Origin: Mycolicibacterium rhodesiae
Lineage (GTDB): Bacteria; Actinomycetota; Actinomycetes; Mycobacteriales; Mycobacteriaceae
DNA length: 64,000 nucleotides
Direction: 5' to 3'
NCBI RefSeq assembly: GCF_002086695.1
Contig: NZ_MVIH01000014.1
Location: 1 to 64,000 of the forward strand
The notes under the pieces were generated by a model, which was not told the origin of the DNA, searched no databases, and saw only the letters and a list, made by a program, of their open reading frames with translations. The translations under genes and the position numbers were made by a program. Within the stretch, counting starts at the first letter, position 1; each line of letters starts with the position of its first letter. Shown here in pieces: positions 7,770-16,992 of this stretch.

Positions 7770-9220
7770 CCGATCTGCTGATCGACGGGAAGCTGGTCCC
7801 CGGCGGCGCGGGGATATTCGGCACCGTGAATCCGGCGACCGAGGAGCAGATCGGCCCGGCCGCAGACGCGGACACCGCCGACATGGATCGGGCCATCGCT
7901 GCCGCCCGTGCCGCGTTCGATCACAGCGACTGGGCTCGGGATGTGGCGCTGCGGGTGCATTGCCTGCGCCAACTGCATGCGGCTCTGACCGACGAGATCG
8001 AGGAGCTGCGCTCGGTCACCGTCGCCGAGGTGGGCGCCCCGGTGACCTTCACGTACGGCTCGCACCTTGAAGGCCCGGTCAACGATCTGGCATTCCCGGC
8101 CGACACCGCCGAAAGCTATTCGTGGACAACTGATCTCGGGATGGCATCCCCGATGGGGATAGCGACGCAGCGCTGGCTGGTACGCGAGCCGTATGGGGTC
8201 GTCGGTGCGATCACGCCGTTCAACTTCCCGCACCAGATCAACCTCGCCAAGCTCGGACCTGCGTTGGCGGCAGGCAACACCGTGGTCCTCAAGCCCGCTC
8301 CCGAGACCCCGTGGTGCGCCGCTCACATCGGCCGGATCATCGCCGAGCACACCGACTTTCCGCCGGGTGTGGTCAACATCGTGACCGGCGCCGATCCCGG
8401 CCTCGGTGCGCAGTTGTGCCAGGACGCCCGGGTGGACGTGGTCTCCTTTACCGGGTCGACGACCACCGGTGCCGCCGTGATGGCCGCTGCGGCCCGCAAC
8501 ATCACCAAGGTCTGCCTCGAACTGGGGGGCAAGTCGGCGTTCGTCGTGCTCGACGACGCCGACCTGGGCCGAGCGTGCGGCGCGGCCGCCGTCGCGGTGT
8601 CTCGGCACGCCGGCCAGGGCTGCGCGTTCACCACTCGGTTGCTGGTGCCGCGCAACCGATACGACGAGGCCGTGGACGCCGCCGCCGCAGCGATGGGCGG
8701 TATCGCCGTCGGCGACCCGGCCGATCCCGCGACGGTGTGCGGACCGCTGATCTCGGCGCGTCAGCGAGACCGCGTGCAGGGTTATCTGGACCTGGCATTG
8801 GACGAAGGCGGATCGTTCGCCTGCGGCGGGGGCCGCCCGGGTGGGCTGGACCGCGGGTACTTCATCGCTCCCACAGTGATTCGCGGCCTGGACAATTCGG
8901 CACGGGTAGCCCGCGAGGAGATCTTCGGCCCGGTGCTGGTGGTGCTGGCTCATGACGGTGACGACGACGCGGTGGCCATCGCGAACGACTCGCCGTACGG
9001 GCTGTCCGCGGCGGTGTGGAGTTCCGACCCGGAGCGGGCGGCCGCGGTGGCGGGGCGGCTGCGGACCGGAACGGTCAGTGTCAATGGGGGAGTGTGGTAT
9101 TCGGCCGACACCCCGTTCGGCGGCTACAAGCAGTCGGGCAACGGCCGTGAGATGGGGGTCGCCGGCTTCTCCGAGTACCTCGAGACCAAAGTGATCGCCA
9201 CCGCGGTGGGCACGGCGTGA
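7766..9220 (+). CDS. Aldehyde dehydrogenase (NAD(P)-dependent)
   Basis: A 484-residue member of the ALDH superfamily, oxidising an aldehyde to the acid. Motifs in order: P-F-N-F-P with the cofactor loop, K-P-A-P-E-T-P, F-T-G-S-T-T-T-G, the general-base region L-E-L-G-G-K-S, catalytic Cys in G-Q-G-C-A, and the C-terminal E-I-F-G-P-V. GTG 7766 is preferred because it overlaps the arcA stop as GTGA and gives the usual N-terminus; ATGs at 7733 and 7742 are in frame but inside arcA. It ends in another GTGA overlap with the monooxygenase gene. It probably acts on an aldehyde formed within this oxidative cluster. Confidence 0.9.
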   Translation: MTDLLIDGKLVPGGAGIFGTVNPATEEQIGPAADADTADMDRAIAAARAAFDHSDWARDVALRVHCLRQLHAALTDEIEELRSVTVAEVGAPVTFTYGSHLEGPVNDLAFPADTAESYSWTTDLGMASPMGIATQRWLVREPYGVVGAITPFNFPHQINLAKLGPALAAGNTVVLKPAPETPWCAAHIGRIIAEHTDFPPGVVNIVTGADPGLGAQLCQDARVDVVSFTGSTTTGAAVMAAAARNITKVCLELGGKSAFVVLDDADLGRACGAAAVAVSRHAGQGCAFTTRLLVPRNRYDEAVDAAAAAMGGIAVGDPADPATVCGPLISARQRDRVQGYLDLALDEGGSFACGGGRPGGLDRGYFIAPTVIRGLDNSARVAREEIFGPVLVVLAHDGDDDAVAIANDSPYGLSAAVWSSDPERAAAVAGRLRTGTVSVNGGVWYSADTPFGGYKQSGNGREMGVAGFSEYLETKVIATAVGTA

Positions 9221-10962
9221 CCGGACTGCCGTTCGATCCCGACGCGCTGCGCGCCCGTTATGCGCGGGAGCGCGAGATACGTTTGCGGCCAGACGGTATC
9301 GGTCAGTACGTCGAGGTGGCCGGTGACTTCGCCGGCTTCGCGTCCGACCCGTGGTCCGGTGCGCCAGAACCCCGCGAGCCGGTCACCGACGAGGTCGACG
9401 TCGCGATCATCGGCGCCGGGTTCGGCGGTCTGCTGACCGGTGCCCGGCTGCGGGAACTCGGCGTCGCCGACATCCGGCTGATCGACAAGGCTGCCGACGT
9501 CGGCGGCACCTGGTACTGGAACCGATACCCCGGCATCGCCTGCGATGTCGAGTCCTACGTCTACATGCCGCTGTTGGAGGAGGTCGGCTATCTGCCGACC
9601 GAGAAGTACGCCAAGGGCCCGGAGATCTTCGCGCACTGCCGGCGCATCGCCGAGCACTACGACCTTTATCGCAATGCCCTGCTGCACACCGAGGTCCGGA
9701 AGATCCAGTGGGACGAGCGCAGCGAGCGGTGGATCGTGGAAACCGACCGCGGTGATGCGATCCGCGCTCGGTTCGTCTCGATGGCGAACGGATACCTGCA
9801 GAAGCCGAAACTCCCGGGCATCCCCGGCATCGCGTCGTTCGCCGGGCACACGTTCCATACCAGCCGGTGGGACTACGACTACACCGGACACGACCTGGAA
9901 CTGTTGGCCGACAAGCGGATCGGGATCATCGGAACCGGTGCGACGGCCGTGCAGTGCGTTCCGCACCTGGCGCGTGCCGCAGGTCATCTCTCGGTGTTCC
10001 AGCGCACCCCGTCCTCGGTCGACGTCCGCGCCAACCGGCCCACCGACGCGCAGTGGGCCGCCACGCTGGCACCCGGCTGGCAACGGCGTCGCATCGAGAA
10101 CTTCCAGCAGCTGACGGCAGGCGGTGACGCCGACGAGGACCTGGTGGCCGACGCCTGGACCAGCATCGTCAAGACACTGCTGGTGATGCAGGATGGCGAG
10201 CTGGCCGATTTCGCGAAGATGGAGGAGGTCCGCGCCCGCGTCGACGCGATCGTGGCCGATCGCGACACCGCCGAGGCACTCAAGCCGTGGTACGGCTACT
10301 TCTGCAAGCGGCCGTGCTTCCACGACGACTACCTGGCAACGTTCAACCGGCCCAACGTGACTCTGGTCGACACCCATGGCCGCGGCGTGGAGTGCATCAC
10401 CGAGCGCGGTGTCGTGGTCGACGGTATCGAGCACGAACTCGACTGCCTGATCTTCGCAACGGGATTCGAAGTCGGCACCGAGTATGCCCGGCGCACCGGG
10501 TTCGAGGTGCTCGGCCGCGACGCACGCACATTGACCGACAAGTGGCGTGACGGCGTCCGGACGTTGCACGGTCTGATGGTGGCAGGCTTTCCCAACCTCT
10601 TCGTCGAAAGCATCGCGCAGTCGGGCTTCACGGTGAACTTCCCCTACCTGCTTGACGTCCAGGCCACCCATGTCGCATGGATCATCGCCGAGGCCTTGTC
10701 GCGCAATGTGTCCCGCGTTGAATCGACGGCGGCCGCCGAGGACAACTGGGTGGACATCGTGGTAGGCAGATCCGCCGGGACCGCGGACCGCGCCCGGAAC
10801 TGCACCCCGGGGTACTACAACCGGGAAGGGCAGGCCAACGCCACCACCCGGCAGGGCAGCTTCTTCTACGGCACCCCAACCGAATACGCAGACATCCTGG
10901 CCGCGTGGCGGGAGGACGGCGCGCTCGATGGGCTCGAGATCTCTCGCGGCGGCCTCCGATGA
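9217..10962 (+). CDS. Baeyer-Villiger-type flavin monooxygenase (1)
   Basis: A 581-residue type I Baeyer-Villiger monooxygenase, using FAD and NADPH to insert oxygen next to a ketone. Two Rossmann motifs are present: G-A-G-F-G-G near residue 64 and G-T-G-A-T-A near 235. Between them sits the BVMO fingerprint F-x-G-x3-H-x3-W-D (F-A-G-H-T-F-H-T-S-R-W-D), with G-G-T-W-Y-W-N-R-Y-P further upstream. The N-terminal extension of about 55 residues is typical of the cyclohexanone/phenylacetone type. Overlaps are GTGA upstream and ATGA downstream, making arcA-ALDH-BVMO-BVMO one coupled chain. Substrate not readable. Confidence 0.9.
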   Translation: MTGLPFDPDALRARYAREREIRLRPDGIGQYVEVAGDFAGFASDPWSGAPEPREPVTDEVDVAIIGAGFGGLLTGARLRELGVADIRLIDKAADVGGTWYWNRYPGIACDVESYVYMPLLEEVGYLPTEKYAKGPEIFAHCRRIAEHYDLYRNALLHTEVRKIQWDERSERWIVETDRGDAIRARFVSMANGYLQKPKLPGIPGIASFAGHTFHTSRWDYDYTGHDLELLADKRIGIIGTGATAVQCVPHLARAAGHLSVFQRTPSSVDVRANRPTDAQWAATLAPGWQRRRIENFQQLTAGGDADEDLVADAWTSIVKTLLVMQDGELADFAKMEEVRARVDAIVADRDTAEALKPWYGYFCKRPCFHDDYLATFNRPNVTLVDTHGRGVECITERGVVVDGIEHELDCLIFATGFEVGTEYARRTGFEVLGRDARTLTDKWRDGVRTLHGLMVAGFPNLFVESIAQSGFTVNFPYLLDVQATHVAWIIAEALSRNVSRVESTAAAEDNWVDIVVGRSAGTADRARNCTPGYYNREGQANATTRQGSFFYGTPTEYADILAAWREDGALDGLEISRGGLR

Positions 10963-12458
10963 CAGCTCGATACCTGACGGGCAGACTGCGAGCTGCGGTG
11001 CGGCGGCGGTCACCGCGGGTGGCGATCATCGGCGCCGGGTTCGGAGGGCTGGCCGCCGCGGTCGCGTTGCGGCGCATCGGCGTCGACGACATCGCGATCA
11101 TCGAACGCTGTGACGGAGTCGGCGGCACCTGGCGGCTGAACACCTATCCCGGTGCGGCGTGCGACATCCAGAGCCACCTCTACTCGTTCTCCTTCGCGCC
11201 CAACCGCAACTGGAGTCGCACCTACGCCAGGCAGCCGGAGATCTTGGCCTACCTGGAGTCGGTGGCCAAGGATTTCGACCTGGAACGGCACGTGCTGACC
11301 GGCACCGCGGTGCGGAGCATGCGCTGGAGCGAACGCGCTCAACAGTGGGATCTCGACCTCGAATCAGTCAGCACCGGAAGCAGCTTCGCCTTCGCGGCCG
11401 ACGTGGTGATCAGCGCCGTGGGTCTGTTCGGTGAGCCCAAGTTGCCCGACATCGACGGGTTGACGGACTTCGGCGGTTCGATCATGCACACCGCGCGCTG
11501 GGACCCGCGCGCCGACGTCACCGGCTGCCGGGTAGCGGTCATCGGCACCGGAGCCAGTGCGGTGCAGGTCGTTCCCGAACTCGCGAGAGACGCCGCCGCG
11601 GTGACGGTCTTCCAGCGCACACCGCCGTGGATGGTGCCCAAGGACGATCGCGCGTTCACCGCCGACCAACTCGACCGCTTCCGTCGGATCCCCTGGGCAG
11701 CGCGCCGCGAGCGGTGGCGGCTGTGGAAGGAGCAGCACGACAACACGGCGCTGCGACTCGACGACCCCCGGGTGGCCGGGCGGCAGGGCATCGCCGAAGA
11801 GTTCCTGCGCCGCAGCGTCACCGACGACGAGCTCCGCGAGGCGCTCACCCCGGACTATCCGTTCCGCTGTAAGCGGGTGCTGCTCGGCGGCGACTACTAC
11901 GCCGCACTTCAGCAGGACCACGTGTCGTTGGTGACCGAACCCATCGAAAAAATCACCGAGGACGCGGTGTGCACCGCCTCGTCGACGATCGAGGCCGACG
12001 TCATCGTGCTGGCCACCGGATTCCAGACCAGCCGGTACCTGGCCGGCATCGAGGTCACCGGCGTCGGGGGACAGTCGCTGCACGACCGTTGGGGCGAGGA
12101 CCCCAGCGCCTACCTCGGTGTCGCGGTCAGCGGCTTCCCCAATTTCTTGATGCTGTACGGGCCCAACACCAATCAGGGCGGCAATTCGATCGTCTACATC
12201 CTGGAGGCGGGGGCCCGCCTGGCCGCTGACGCGGTGGCGCGGCTGCGCCGCAAGGGCGGCACGCTGGAGGTGGACCCGGACGCCGAGCGGCGATTCAACG
12301 ACGAGATCTCCGCCGAACTCGAGCAGACGGTGTGGACGCAGTGCGGCAGCTACTTCCGCTCACCCGATGGTCGCATCGTCACGCAATGGCCCTACACCGA
12401 GATCGAATATGCCCGGCGCACCTGGCGATTGAAGCCCGGGGACTGGATCCACCGGTAA
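10959..12458 (+). CDS. Baeyer-Villiger-type flavin monooxygenase (2)
   Basis: A 499-residue flavoprotein monooxygenase of the EthA/BVMO group, shorter at the N-terminus than its upstream neighbour. G-A-G-F-G-G near residue 26 and G-T-G-A-S-A near 196 bind FAD and NADPH. G-G-T-W-R-L-N-T-Y-P and F-G-G-S-I-M-H-T-A-R-W-D match the BVMO fingerprint. ATG 10959 overlaps the preceding stop (ATGA), which decides the start over the in-frame GTG at 10905. Two adjacent BVMOs of different subtype suggest different substrates or successive steps. It converges on the CoA-transferase gene with a single base between stops. Confidence 0.88.
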   Translation: MTARYLTGRLRAAVRRRSPRVAIIGAGFGGLAAAVALRRIGVDDIAIIERCDGVGGTWRLNTYPGAACDIQSHLYSFSFAPNRNWSRTYARQPEILAYLESVAKDFDLERHVLTGTAVRSMRWSERAQQWDLDLESVSTGSSFAFAADVVISAVGLFGEPKLPDIDGLTDFGGSIMHTARWDPRADVTGCRVAVIGTGASAVQVVPELARDAAAVTVFQRTPPWMVPKDDRAFTADQLDRFRRIPWAARRERWRLWKEQHDNTALRLDDPRVAGRQGIAEEFLRRSVTDDELREALTPDYPFRCKRVLLGGDYYAALQQDHVSLVTEPIEKITEDAVCTASSTIEADVIVLATGFQTSRYLAGIEVTGVGGQSLHDRWGEDPSAYLGVAVSGFPNFLMLYGPNTNQGGNSIVYILEAGARLAADAVARLRRKGGTLEVDPDAERRFNDEISAELEQTVWTQCGSYFRSPDGRIVTQWPYTEIEYARRTWRLKPGDWIHR

Positions 12459-12459
12459 G

Positions 12460-14748
12460 TCAGAGTCCCAGCGGCCAAGACCCGATCACGTCGTCGGCCT
12501 CCAGGCGGGCCAGGTCCTGATCCGTCAACCCCAATGCGTCGCCGAAGATGTCCGCGTTGTGCTGACCCAGCAGCGGAGCCGCCTCGGCGACGAAGTGTCC
12601 GGTGACCGGCGGCCGCGGGTAGGGCAGTGGTCCGCACAACGGGTGTGACACCGTCTGGAAGAACCCGCGTGCCTGCAGCGAGGGGTTGTCGATCACATCG
12701 GGTGGCTGCAGAACGGGTGCGGCGGGTATCCCGGCGGCGAGCAATGCTGCGACGGCTGCGTCGCGGGGCCGGGTCGCGAGCCACTCGGCGAGATGGCCGT
12801 CGATGAGGTCGCCCGCATCGGCTGTGTAGCTCACGTCGTGAGCCCAGTTCGGGTGACCGAGAAGTGCTGTGAGCGCGGTCCAGTCGGCGTCATGGCGGAT
12901 GCTGACCGCCACCCACTGATCATGCCCGGCGCAGGCGTAGACGTTCTGCACGGCGAACTCGTGCCCGCGGTTGCCCCGGCGGGTCAACACCACACCGGCG
13001 GCGTCGCGTTCGATGACCTGCAGCGCGCTGGCGTTGAGCACCACGTCGATCATCGGCACTTCGATCAGCTGCCCCTGTCCGGTGCGCCGGCGGTACTCCA
13101 AGGCCGCGAGCGTGAGGAACGCCGCGTGCACTCCGGCCAGCGGGTCGCACGCGCCGCGCGGGGCGGTCGGCAGCCCGTCGGGATAGCCGGTGATCCAGGC
13201 CAGCCCCGCAAGCTGCTCCATCGTCATCGCGAAGCCCACCCGGTCGCGCCACGGGCCGTCGAGCCCGAACCCGGGCATGCGAACCTCGATGATCTGCTCG
13301 TTGAATCCGCGCAGCGTCTCGTATCCCAGCCCGAAGTTCTCCATCACCCGAGGGGTGAAATTCTCGATCACCACGTCGGCCTCGGCGACCATCCGGCCGA
13401 AAAGTGCTCTGCCGTCGGCGGATTCCAGATCCAAGGTGACCGAGCGCTTGCCGGAGTTGACGCCGTGGAAGACCCAGCTGTACTCCCACCATCGTTCGAC
13501 GTCGGCACGGAACCCGCCCGCGAAGCGCATCCCGTCCGGGCGCTGCACCGACTCGACCTTCACCACGTCCGCACCGAGCATCGCCAGCAGATGAGTGGCG
13601 GCCGGCCCGGCCCAGAACGCGGTCAGATCCACGATCCGGACGCCGTCGAGCGGCAGGCCCGTGCCGGTGGTCTTGTCCCGCGGCGTCCAGCCACCCACGG
13701 TGTCACCGACAGCGGGAGGTAACGCCGGCGGCAGTGCGGGCGTGCGGCTCATCCGCCACGGCGGCCCCGGCGCCAGGAACCCCGCGGGATGATCGACGAA
13801 CGACTTCCGCGCGACGAAATGGTCCATCCCAGCAAGGGTTTCACCATTGCCGATGGCCGCCATCGGAATCCGGAACAGCTCGGCCAGTTCGACGATCTCC
13901 GCGACGGTGTGGGTGGCGAACCAGTCGCCGATGCGGGCCCGGATGAGGTCGCGCTGTTCCCAGCGGCCCACCTGGAAACGCAGCTCGGGAACGTCGGCCA
14001 GGTCCGGGCATTCGACCATCGCGCAGAAGTCCTGCCACTGCTGACCGGTGGCCATCGAGATTCCGACGTAGCCGTCCTTGGCGCGCTCCACCGACGGGAC
14101 CTCGGTCGAACGGCCGACGACCTCGAGGAGCATCAATTCCTTACGCAGCCAGGAGAACACCTGCATCGACGTGGTCATCGCTTCCAGCACCGACATGTCG
14201 AAACCGCCGCCACCGCGGTGCGCGGCGAGCGCGAAGAACGCGGCGTAGCTGCCGGCGATGAACTCACCAAGGTCGCCGCCGACGGCGATCGGCGGCCGCT
14301 CCGGCTCTCCCCGTGACCCGGTCGAGCCGCACCAGGCCTGCATGGTAAATTCGGTGGCAGGCAGCTCCGTCCACGGCCCGCTCCAACCGAAGTTCGACAC
14401 CGTGACCACTGGTGTTGTGCAGCAGGCGATTTCGTCTGGACCGAGGCCCATCTCGGCGGCCTGCTGCGGGGTGGCGCCGAGCACGACGATGTCGACGGAG
14501 TCCAGCAGCGCGGCGCTGACCGACTGCCCGGCGATGCTGCGCTTGCCGCCGGCCAGGAACGAGAAGAACGGGCTGTCGCCCTCGGGCGCCGCGACGCCGG
14601 TGGGCCGGTAGCGGCGTAGCCGATGACCGGTCGGGGGTTCGACCATCACCACCTCGGCGCCGGCGTCGCGCAGCAGCTTGCCGCAGTAGGCGGTGGCGAT
14701 CCGGTCGCCGATCTCGAGCACCCGGATACCCGACAGGGGAGAGGTCAT
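12460..14748 (-). CDS. Double-domain family III CoA-transferase (CaiB/BaiF)
   Basis: A 762-residue protein made of two tandem CaiB/BaiF domains: residues about 5-350 and 365-745, each opening with a G-I/V-R-V/I-L/V-D/E motif. Family III enzymes transfer CoA between carboxylic acids via an aspartyl-CoA intermediate. The C-terminal half has an Asp at the expected position (C-D-P-L-A-G); the aligned site in the N-terminal half is Glu (E-F-I-A-G), so the halves may form one pseudo-dimeric active site. It lies 7 bases downstream of the alcohol dehydrogenase gene on the same strand. It probably activates the acid produced by this cluster. Confidence 0.88.
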   Translation of the reverse strand: MTSPLSGIRVLEIGDRIATAYCGKLLRDAGAEVVMVEPPTGHRLRRYRPTGVAAPEGDSPFFSFLAGGKRSIAGQSVSAALLDSVDIVVLGATPQQAAEMGLGPDEIACCTTPVVTVSNFGWSGPWTELPATEFTMQAWCGSTGSRGEPERPPIAVGGDLGEFIAGSYAAFFALAAHRGGGGFDMSVLEAMTTSMQVFSWLRKELMLLEVVGRSTEVPSVERAKDGYVGISMATGQQWQDFCAMVECPDLADVPELRFQVGRWEQRDLIRARIGDWFATHTVAEIVELAELFRIPMAAIGNGETLAGMDHFVARKSFVDHPAGFLAPGPPWRMSRTPALPPALPPAVGDTVGGWTPRDKTTGTGLPLDGVRIVDLTAFWAGPAATHLLAMLGADVVKVESVQRPDGMRFAGGFRADVERWWEYSWVFHGVNSGKRSVTLDLESADGRALFGRMVAEADVVIENFTPRVMENFGLGYETLRGFNEQIIEVRMPGFGLDGPWRDRVGFAMTMEQLAGLAWITGYPDGLPTAPRGACDPLAGVHAAFLTLAALEYRRRTGQGQLIEVPMIDVVLNASALQVIERDAAGVVLTRRGNRGHEFAVQNVYACAGHDQWVAVSIRHDADWTALTALLGHPNWAHDVSYTADAGDLIDGHLAEWLATRPRDAAVAALLAAGIPAAPVLQPPDVIDNPSLQARGFFQTVSHPLCGPLPYPRPPVTGHFVAEAAPLLGQHNADIFGDALGLTDQDLARLEADDVIGSWPLGL

Positions 14749-14755
14749 CCGTCGC

Positions 14756-15907
14756 TCACGCGATTCCGAAGTCGATGACGCCGCGAATCAACCGGCCCTG
14801 CATCAGGTCGTCGAACGCGGTGTTGATGTCGTCGAGGCGATAGCGCCGGGTGATCATCTCGTCGAGCAAGAGCTGACCCGCGGTGTACATGCTTGCCAGC
14901 AGCGGGATGTCGGACCGCGGATTGCACGACCCGAACACCGTTCCGCACAGGGTCTTGTTCATCAAGACCAGGTCCTGGATGTCGAGGTGTACGGGCAGCG
15001 CGCCGGACGGGGCCATGCCGGTCAGCACACAGGTGCCGCCCTTGCGAGTGAGCGCCAGCGCGTCGCGCACGTCGTCACCGGTGATGTCCGACGGCGCGAC
15101 GACCACACAGTCCGCCATCACCCCACGCGTCAGGTCCCGAACCAGGTCTTTGGCATCGGCCGCCCAGACCGCCGTGTGGGTCGCCCCGAAGTCGACCGCC
15201 GACTTACGTTTGCGCTCAAGGGGATCCACCGCCACGATCGTCGTCGCACCGTTGATCCGCGCGCCCTGGATGGCGGCGGTGCCGATGCCGCCCGCGCCGA
15301 CCACCACCACGGTGTCGCCGCCGCGCACATTCCCGCGGCGGGCCGCCGAGCCGTACCCGGTCGGGATCGCACACGCCAGCAGCGCCGCGGGTACCAGCGG
15401 GATGTCCGGGTCGATCTTCACCAGCGAATCCGCCGCGACGACAGTGTGTTCGGCGAAAGCGCCGATCTTGGAGGTGTGGCCGACGTCGTGGCCGTCGAGA
15501 GTGTGGTGGCGAAATGTGCCGTCGGTCGGCATGCCCGGTGTCAGCACACCGGCACCCTTGTCGCACAGGTACTCCATGCCCGACGCGCACCAGCGGCAGT
15601 GGCCGCACACCGCGACGAACGACGTCACCACATGGTCGCCGGCAGCCAGCCCGGTGACGCCGGGGCCGACCTCGACGACCACGCCGGCGCCTTCGTGGCC
15701 ACCGATGGTCGGGGGACGCGACGTCGGGGCATCCTTTGGTCCGGAGGGCGGCGACATGAAGCCGTTGCGGATGTGGTCGTCGGAATGGCACAGCCCGGCG
15801 GCGGCCATCTGCACCAGCACCCCGCCGGCGCGCGGGGCGTCGAGTTCGAAATCCTCGACCGACCAGGAGCCGCCGACTTCGCGGACGATCGCGGCGCGGC
15901 TTTTCAT
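14756..15907 (-). CDS. Zinc-dependent alcohol dehydrogenase, NDMA-type
   Basis: A 383-residue medium-chain dehydrogenase. The catalytic zinc ligands C-H-S-D and G-G-H-E-G are at about residues 39 and 70; the structural zinc loop C-x2-C-x2-C-x7-C (C-G-H-C-R-W-C ending Y-L-C) follows at about 97-111. The nucleotide fold has G-A-G-G-I-G and an Asp at the end of the next strand (V-D-P), favouring NAD. Overall sequence is like actinobacterial NDMA-dependent alcohol dehydrogenases with tightly bound cofactor, and it resembles the second ADH at 57.7-58.8 kb. It is first gene of a two-gene unit with the CoA-transferase, divergent from the LLM flavin enzyme. Confidence 0.88.
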   Translation of the reverse strand: MKSRAAIVREVGGSWSVEDFELDAPRAGGVLVQMAAAGLCHSDDHIRNGFMSPPSGPKDAPTSRPPTIGGHEGAGVVVEVGPGVTGLAAGDHVVTSFVAVCGHCRWCASGMEYLCDKGAGVLTPGMPTDGTFRHHTLDGHDVGHTSKIGAFAEHTVVAADSLVKIDPDIPLVPAALLACAIPTGYGSAARRGNVRGGDTVVVVGAGGIGTAAIQGARINGATTIVAVDPLERKRKSAVDFGATHTAVWAADAKDLVRDLTRGVMADCVVVAPSDITGDDVRDALALTRKGGTCVLTGMAPSGALPVHLDIQDLVLMNKTLCGTVFGSCNPRSDIPLLASMYTAGQLLLDEMITRRYRLDDINTAFDDLMQGRLIRGVIDFGIA

Positions 15908-15997
15908 GGCCCCGACCTTACGGCGCGGTCTATTCCCGGGTTCGCGGAGAGTGAAACGGGGCGCACGCTCCGCTTAGTCGGGGTTAGGTTCGCAGAC

Positions 15998-16924
15998 GTG
16001 GCAATCAAACTTGGACTCCAGATCCCCAACTTCTCCTACGGCACCGGCGTCGCCGAGCTGTTTCCCACCGTGATCGCGCAGGCCCAGGAGGCCGAAGCGG
16101 CCGGGTTCGACTCCGTCTTCGTGATGGACCACCTGTATCAACTACCCGGGCTCGGTGCGCCCGAGGAGCCGATGCTGGAGGCCTACACCGCGCTGGGTGG
16201 GCTGGCGACGGCGACGAACCGGGTTCAGCTCGGCACGCTCGTCACCGGCAACACCTATCGCAACCCGGCCCTGCTGGCCAAGGAGATCACCACCCTTGAC
16301 GTGATGAGCCAGGGTCGGGCAGTTCTCGGCATCGGCACCGGCTGGTTCGAACTCGAACATGACTCGCTGGGATATGAGTTCGGCACCTTCACCGACCGGT
16401 TCAACAAGCTCCACGAGGCGTTGGACATCATCCTGCCGATGCTCAAGGGCGAGCGGGTCACGGTGGACGGCAAGTACTACCAAACCAAAGAGGCGTTCGC
16501 CAACCCCCGCTTCCGCGACCACATCCCGCTGATGATCGGCGGCAGCGGCGAGAAGAAGACAATCCCGTTGGCCGCCAAGCACTTCGATCACCTGAATATC
16601 ATCGCCGGCTTCGACGAGCTGCCCCGCAAGGTCCAGGTGGTCAAGGATGCGTGCGAGAAGATCGGCCGCGATCCCGCCACATTGGAGACCAGTGTGCTCG
16701 CGATCGCGCTGATCGACGAGAACATCACCGCCGACATGATCCCGGAGGACTTCAAGCAGCAGGCCGTCTTCGGCAACCCGGAGCAGATCGCCGAGCAGAT
16801 CAAGACCAAGGTGCTCGACGCCGGCGTCGACGGCGTGATCCTGTCCGCAGCGACGATCAACGGGTACAAGCCCGGTGGAGTCACCGCGATCGGTGAACTG
16901 CTGAAGCCGATGCTCGGGCTCTAA
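15998..16924 (+). CDS. LLM-class F420-dependent oxidoreductase
   Basis: A 308-residue luciferase-like TIM-barrel oxidoreductase, probably F420-dependent. Typical features: L-G-L-Q-I-P-N-F at the N-terminus, D-S-V-F-V-M-D-H-L-Y near residues 36-45, the L-G-T-L-V-T-G-N-T-Y-R-N-P segment, G-I-G-T-G-W-F-E-L-E-H and the I-P-L-M-I-G-G-S-G-E-K phosphate-binding region. GTG 15998 is chosen because upstream in-frame sequence has shadow composition. It is divergent from the ADH gene (90 bases). Seven bases after its stop an inverted repeat begins that frames the next gene. The reaction is unknown; hydride transfer within the catabolic block is inferred. Confidence 0.88.
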   Translation: MAIKLGLQIPNFSYGTGVAELFPTVIAQAQEAEAAGFDSVFVMDHLYQLPGLGAPEEPMLEAYTALGGLATATNRVQLGTLVTGNTYRNPALLAKEITTLDVMSQGRAVLGIGTGWFELEHDSLGYEFGTFTDRFNKLHEALDIILPMLKGERVTVDGKYYQTKEAFANPRFRDHIPLMIGGSGEKKTIPLAAKHFDHLNIIAGFDELPRKVQVVKDACEKIGRDPATLETSVLAIALIDENITADMIPEDFKQQAVFGNPEQIAEQIKTKVLDAGVDGVILSAATINGYKPGGVTAIGELLKPMLGL

Positions 16925-16929
16925 CGCCC

Positions 16930-16992
16930 CGGCGAGATCGACACCATGGCCGTGGATCAACCGGACTCACGACCCTCATGCAGATCTCGTCC
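16930..16992. repeat. Left inverted repeat / palindromic pair of the DUF559 cassette
   Basis: 16930-16958 is the reverse complement of 17904-17932 with two mismatches in 29 positions. It is directly followed by a degenerate forward copy: 16961-16974 matches 17901-17914 with one mismatch, and a GATCTCG word continues the similarity to about 16992. The left side is thus itself a palindrome that could fold into a large hairpin and may also terminate the two converging genes. Confidence 0.75.

Noticed and set aside
9124..11013. About 630-codon open frame antisense to the first BVMO
   Set aside because: Mirror of a clear flavoprotein gene; no motif, no start signal.
14693..15997. N-terminal extension of the LLM oxidoreductase by over 400 residues
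   Set aside because: The extra part is antisense to the ADH gene and shadow-like; the LLM domain begins exactly at GTG 15998.
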